A stretch of DNA of 8,672 nt, from assembly GCA_017515765.1 (NCBI GenBank), contig JAFWFF010000188.1, positions 1-8,672 on the forward strand, in the 5' to 3' direction. A model generated the notes under the pieces. That model was given only the letters and a program-made list of their open reading frames with translations. It made no database searches and was not told where the DNA came from. The DNA comes from Bacillota bacterium (GTDB lineage: Bacteria > Bacillota > Clostridia > Peptostreptococcales > Anaerovoracaceae). The position numbers and the translations under genes are program-made. This document shows positions 6,696 through 8,672 of this stretch, piece by piece. Position 1 is the first letter of the stretch. Every line of letters starts with the position of its first letter.

Positions 6696-7403
6696 CTATG
6701 CTTCCTGATCTATGAAATCCCTGCAGCAGCGCTCGTACGCTTCCACCGGGTCCTTCGCCTGGGTTATCGGGCGGCCTACGACTATGTAGTCGGAGCCCGC
6801 GAGCTTCGCCTGGGCAGGCGTCATTATACGCCTTTGATCGCCGATCTCGCTGTCCTCGAAACGGATGCCCGGGGTGACCGTCAGGAACTTCTCTCCGCAG
6901 ACCCTGTGGACCTCCGCTGCCTCTCTCGGCGAGCATACGACTCCGTCCAGCCCGGCCTTCCTGACATTGTTAGCATAGTGCATTACCACCTTGTCCACCG
7001 GGACCCTGATCAAAAGCTCGTCCTCCAGCATCTGCTGGTCGGTCGAAGTGAGCTGGGTGATCGCGATGAGGAGCGGCCTCGTACCGTCCGGCCTCGTGAG
7101 GCCTTCGAGCGCGTATTCCATCATCCTGATGCCTCCCGAAGCGTGCACGTCGCAGATGTCGACGTCCAGCCTGGTGAGGACCGCCATGGTCTTCTTTACG
7201 GTATTCGGGATATCGTGCGACTTCAGGTCCAGAAAGATCTTGTGCCCGCGGCGCTTGATCTCGCGTACTATGAAGCTTCCCTCCTCGTTGAAGAGTTCCA
7301 TTCCGATCTTTACGAACGGCTTTCTCTCCTTGAACAGATCCAGGAAGTCGAACACTTCCGAAGCGCTGTTGAAATCACATGCGATAATTACGTCTTTTCC
7401 CAT
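6696..7403 (-). CDS. pyrF: Orotidine-5'-phosphate decarboxylase
   Basis: Decarboxylates OMP to UMP, the last step of de novo pyrimidine synthesis. It is 235 residues, the usual size of the short bacterial type (group I). Catalytic features are D10 in IIACDF, K32 in VKIGMELF, and the signature FLDLKSHDIPNTV with D59, K61 and D64. The phosphate-binding VTPGIR and the C-terminal DYIVVGRPIT complete the TIM-barrel set. The start has GGAGGA 7 nt upstream. It is the first gene after the PyrR-type leader and is followed by pyrE after 14 bp. Confidence 0.96.
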   Translation of the reverse strand: MGKDVIIACDFNSASEVFDFLDLFKERKPFVKIGMELFNEEGSFIVREIKRRGHKIFLDLKSHDIPNTVKKTMAVLTRLDVDICDVHASGGIRMMEYALEGLTRPDGTRPLLIAITQLTSTDQQMLEDELLIRVPVDKVVMHYANNVRKAGLDGVVCSPREAAEVHRVCGEKFLTVTPGIRFEDSEIGDQRRIMTPAQAKLAGSDYIVVGRPITQAKDPVEAYERCCRDFIDQEA

Positions 7404-7478
7404 AGATCATCCTCCGGAACCCAGTGATCCCGCCGCCTGCTCATCCCCGCCTTCCCCGGCCGGGCCTGCCGCGGCATC

Positions 7479-7503
7479 AAAAAACCTTGCCTCTCGGCAA
7501 GGT
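7479..7503 (-). terminator. Attenuator terminator in the pyrF leader
   Basis: On the minus strand ACCTTGCC (7503-7496), a GAGA tetraloop and GGCAAGGT (7491-7484) make an 8-bp stem followed by six Ts (7484-7479). It lies upstream of the pyrF coding sequence, within the transcript, so it must be conditional. Its 5' arm can instead pair with the antiterminator strand at 7577-7570. Confidence 0.88.
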
Positions 7504-7577
7504 CAAGTCTCAGTCTTAACACCCTGTTCACTGCGCCTCGGGGCGCCGTCCGGGTATCCTGTTTCCTGTCTTGCCGA
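7494..7577 (-). promoter_or_regulatory. Predicted antiterminator fold of the pyr leader
   Basis: UCGGCAAG (7577-7570) is perfectly complementary to CUUGCCGA (7501-7494), giving an 8-bp helix that uses up the terminator's 5' arm. Inside this helix AUACCC (7557-7552) pairs with GGGUGU (7524-7519), including one G-U pair, and GCGCC/GGCGC (7546-7542, 7537-7533) forms an inner hairpin with a CCGA loop. The left strand of the outer helix is also the 3' arm of the PyrR-binding hairpin, so the two folds exclude each other. The pairing was found by eye and no energies were computed. Confidence 0.7.
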
Positions 7578-7600
7578 TATCTCTGTATCGTCTTAAAGAC
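7568..7600 (-). promoter_or_regulatory. PyrR-binding hairpin (anti-antiterminator)
   Basis: The RNA folds as lower stem GUCUU/AAGAC (7600-7596, 7572-7568), a purine-rich internal bulge UAAGA opposite GC, upper stem CGAUA/UAUCG (7590-7586, 7579-7575) and the hexaloop CAGAGA (7585-7580). The known PyrR recognition element has a purine-rich bulge and a CNGNGA hexaloop, and the UCUUUAA segment plus loop closely resemble B. subtilis pyr attenuators as I recall them. By analogy PyrR with UMP would hold this hairpin, free the terminator and turn off pyrFE when pyrimidines are plentiful. No pyrR gene is in the window. Confidence 0.8.
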
Positions 7601-7607
7601 CGAAGAG

Positions 7608-7637
7608 ATTATACCATATGTTGAGGAGACGCGTCAA
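7608..7637 (-). promoter_or_regulatory. Sigma-A-type promoter of pyrFE
   Basis: On the minus strand TTGACG (7637-7632), an 18-bp spacer and an extended -10 TGGTATAAT (TATAAT at 7613-7608) form a near-consensus promoter. The start is predicted near 7601, placing the PyrR-binding hairpin at the very 5' end of the transcript. Confidence 0.85.
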
Positions 7638-7683
7638 CGGGCGCCGGCAAATAAAACAGGACGGCCTGCCCGAAATACTTTTG

Positions 7684-7713
7684 TTTCCATTGGCCTGCCT
7701 CATGTGTTAAAAT
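7684..7713 (+). promoter_or_regulatory. Candidate promoter of the GDSL hydrolase gene
   Basis: TGTTAAAAT (TAAAAT at 7708-7713 with a TG extension) is a plausible extended -10. The best -35 is TTTCCA at 7684-7689, with an 18-bp spacer and 4 of 6 consensus bases. The start would fall near 7720, about 19 nt before the ATG. It diverges from the pyrFE promoter. The -35 is weak, so the assignment is moderate. Confidence 0.5.
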
Positions 7714-7738
7714 TGTTTCAGTGAGAGGAGGCTTCGAG

Positions 7739-8374
7739 ATGAAACATATCCTTTGTTACGGTGATTCGAACACCTGGGGCTACCGTCCCGACAAGCCGGG
7801 CTGCCGCTTTGATGAAGAGGTCCGCTGGGTCGGGCGTCTGAGGCGGATCATGGGTCCGGAATACGATTTTATAGAGGAGGGGCTGAACGGGCGGACCACC
7901 GCGTTTGACGACCCGATCTGCCCGGGAAGAAACGGTCTGGAGACGCTTGAGGCGATCCTCCTGAGCCACTGCCCTCTCGATCTCATCATCATCATGCTCG
8001 GCGTGAACGACTACAAGGACTATATCCACAGCTCCAACTACGCGATGGCTGAGGCGCTGGGGCTTTACTGCGAGCGGATCCCAGCTATCTGCAGGAGCAA
8101 CGGCCAGCCTGTCCCGAAGATCCTTCTGATCTCTCCCGCAGAGATAGACCCGGGCGTCCTGAAGCTGGATGAGGAGTTCCACGAGGATTCGATCGAGCGT
8201 TCCAAAGACTTCGGCCGCCGCGTAAAAGCGATAGCGGAGCGCCACGGAGCTGCCTTCCTGGACGCGGCTCCTTTGGTCAGGGCCAGCGATATCGACGGGC
8301 TGCACCTTCCTGCCGGCGAGCATGCCAAACTTGCCGAAGCCGTCGCGCCGCTCGTCCGCGAGTTACTCGGATAG
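7739..8374 (+). CDS. SGNH/GDSL-family hydrolase (esterase/lipase-like)
   Basis: 211-residue serine hydrolase of the SGNH superfamily. Block I is YGDSNTWG with nucleophile S10. Block II is in EEGLNGRTT (G48 or G51). Block III is GVND (residues 88-91, oxyanion N90). Block V is DGLH (D186, H189), completing the Ser-Asp-His set. No signal peptide or membrane segment is seen, so it is likely cytoplasmic. The overall pattern resembles small bacterial arylesterase or acyl-hydrolase members; the substrate cannot be told from sequence. The frame is open from a GTG at 7721, but GAGAGGAGG lies inside that stretch and is ideally placed for the ATG at 7739, which I take as the start. It is a single-gene unit with its own promoter and terminator. 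A piece of this gene, starting at codon 87, reappears at the window's right end. Confidence 0.9.
   Translation: MKHILCYGDSNTWGYRPDKPGCRFDEEVRWVGRLRRIMGPEYDFIEEGLNGRTTAFDDPICPGRNGLETLEAILLSHCPLDLIIIMLGVNDYKDYIHSSNYAMAEALGLYCERIPAICRSNGQPVPKILLISPAEIDPGVLKLDEEFHEDSIERSKDFGRRVKAIAERHGAAFLDAAPLVRASDIDGLHLPAGEHAKLAEAVAPLVRELLG
7997..8055 (+). repeat. 59-bp direct repeat, copy 1 (inside the GDSL gene)
   Basis: Every base of 7997-8055 is identical to 8614-8672. This copy is in its natural context, spanning codon 87 of the GDSL hydrolase onward (LGVNDYKDY...), including the block III GVND motif. Confidence 0.97.
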
Positions 8375-8379
8375 CGAAC

Positions 8380-8404
8380 AAAAAGAGCCTTGCGGCTCTT
8401 TTTT
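8380..8404. terminator. Bidirectional intrinsic terminator between the GDSL gene and the ABC ATPase fragment
   Basis: AAAAAGAGCC (8380-8389), loop TTGC and GGCTCTTTTT (8394-8403) form a 10-bp stem with a T run on the plus strand (8399-8404) and five Ts on the minus strand. It begins 5 bp after the GDSL stop and 27 bp past the minus-strand ATPase stop, so it can serve both converging genes. Confidence 0.9.
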
Positions 8405-8430
8405 ATTGTTTAGGTCTCAGCGGCTAATGC

Positions 8431-8616
8431 TTACAGCAGATTGATCTCGTCCGCCCCGAAGAGGTGCAGGACGCAGCTGTCAAAGTGGAGGCGCACCTTC
8501 TCGCCGTGGCGGAACATCAGGTCATGCTTTCCGGCAAGCTCCTTGTCCTGAGCTACAACTACGACCTCGTCGCCCTGTACGTCGCAGTGCAGGTGGACAG
8601 AGGATCCCATCATCTC
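8431..8616 (-). CDS. ABC transporter ATP-binding protein, C-terminal TOBE fragment (MalK/UgpC/MsmK/PotA-like)
   Basis: Only the last ~61 codons are present, ending in TAA at 8433-8431. The readable part starts EMMGSSVHLHCDVQGDEVVV and ends with FDSCVLHLFGADEINLL. This matches the C-terminal TOBE/OB-fold regulatory domain of ATPases from carbohydrate (CUT1) or polyamine importers. EMMGS followed by V-x-L-H, and the late (I/L)HLF, are typical. I cannot tell sugar from polyamine type because the nucleotide-binding domain is missing. Upstream of about 8614 the frame enters the copied GDSL sequence in antisense. The in-frame Met and hydrophobic run (MDIVLVVVHA) there come from that copy and are not part of this protein. 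The gene is therefore cut at the junction. Confidence 0.65.
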   Translation of the reverse strand, partial: EMMGSSVHLHCDVQGDEVVVVAQDKELAGKHDLMFRHGEKVRLHFDSCVLHLFGADEINLL

Positions 8617-8672
8617 GGCGTGAACGACTACAAGGACTATATCCACAGCTCCAACTACGCGATGGCTGAGGC
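8614..8672 (+). repeat. 59-bp direct repeat, copy 2 (window end, out of context)
   Basis: Identical to 7997-8055 and in the same orientation, reaching the last base of the window, so its full length is unknown. It abuts the truncated ABC ATPase gene. Just before it, CATCAT (8608-8613) also matches 7990-7995 if one G is skipped, so the junction has short microhomology. Confidence 0.95.

Noticed and set aside
6682..6936. 85-codon N-terminal extension of pyrE
   Set aside because: It overlaps pyrF out of frame, reads as low-similarity Arg/Gly-rich sequence, and an ideal GGAGGT site marks the internal ATG at 6681.
7388..7444. 18-codon ORF (MSRRRDHWVPEDDLWEKT) overlapping the pyrF start
   Set aside because: It has only a poor GGCGGGG upstream and no family features, and the pyrF start has its own good site. 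A leader-peptide role cannot be excluded but is not supported.
7404..7478. GC-rich stretch between the attenuator and pyrF as a further riboswitch
   Set aside because: It contains only short G/C runs and the pyrF ribosome-binding site. No ordered alternative hairpins or known aptamer core were recognised.
7721..7738. GTG start at 7721 for the GDSL gene
   Set aside because: The GAGAGGAGG Shine-Dalgarno lies within this stretch and points to the ATG at 7739, and the SGNH fold normally begins right at K-H-I-L-C-Y-G-D-S.
7718..8323. Minus-strand frame of about 201 codons opposite the GDSL gene
   Set aside because: The plus strand has all the SGNH catalytic blocks plus promoter, ribosome-binding site and terminator. 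The minus frame has none.
8614..8646. N-terminal MDIVLVVVHA as a signal or membrane start of a 71-residue protein
   Set aside because: These codons are antisense to the copied GDSL segment. The true ATPase fragment begins inside, at E-M-M-G, and is a truncated C-terminus.

Overview
The window looks like chromosomal DNA from a moderately GC-rich member of the Firmicutes, most likely class Clostridia. Evidence for this is a class III (Firmicutes-type) fructose-1,6-bisphosphatase, an AbrB-like transition-state regulator, a RicT/YaaT (PSP1) protein next to holB and tmk, strong AAGGAGG/GGAGG ribosome-binding sites, and a PyrR-type attenuator in front of pyrF. I see no mobile element, CRISPR array, tRNA, rRNA or defence system. 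Most of the window is core housekeeping sequence.

Layout, read along the minus strand from right to left. (1) pyrF-pyrE (7403 to 6040) is a two-gene pyrimidine operon. It has its own sigma-A-type promoter, a leader of about 120 nt whose folding matches PyrR-controlled transcription attenuation, and a strong terminator after pyrE. (2) Just past that terminator an extended -10 promoter (5958-5963) starts a long co-directional run: a 35-codon membrane micro-ORF, tmk, holB and ricT. The joints are tight, with 6 bp, ATGA-overlap and 4 bp spacings. (3) A second promoter (3306-3334) lies between ricT and a small DUF948-like membrane protein gene. This gene is followed by an AbrB-like regulator with a C-terminal four-cysteine knuckle, murA, and fbp, which runs off the left edge.

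On the plus strand there is one gene, an SGNH/GDSL hydrolase (7739-8374). It is divergent from pyrFE and ends at a bidirectional terminator. Facing it on the minus strand is the last ~61 codons of an ABC transporter ATPase (TOBE domain). That fragment is cut at about position 8614, where the sequence becomes an exact 59-bp direct copy of the inside of the GDSL gene and runs to the window end. This is either an assembly or amplification chimera or a real tandem-duplication junction.

Together the genes cover pyrimidine synthesis (pyrF, pyrE), dTTP supply (tmk), the clamp loader (holB), RNA-processing and development control (ricT), peptidoglycan precursor synthesis (murA) and gluconeogenesis (fbp). 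I found no convincing new multigene system. The items most worth a second look are the fully readable PyrR attenuator, the micro-ORF upstream of tmk, a delta' subunit that appears to lack its lid subdomain, the palindrome in the tmk-operon promoter, and the repeat junction at the right end.
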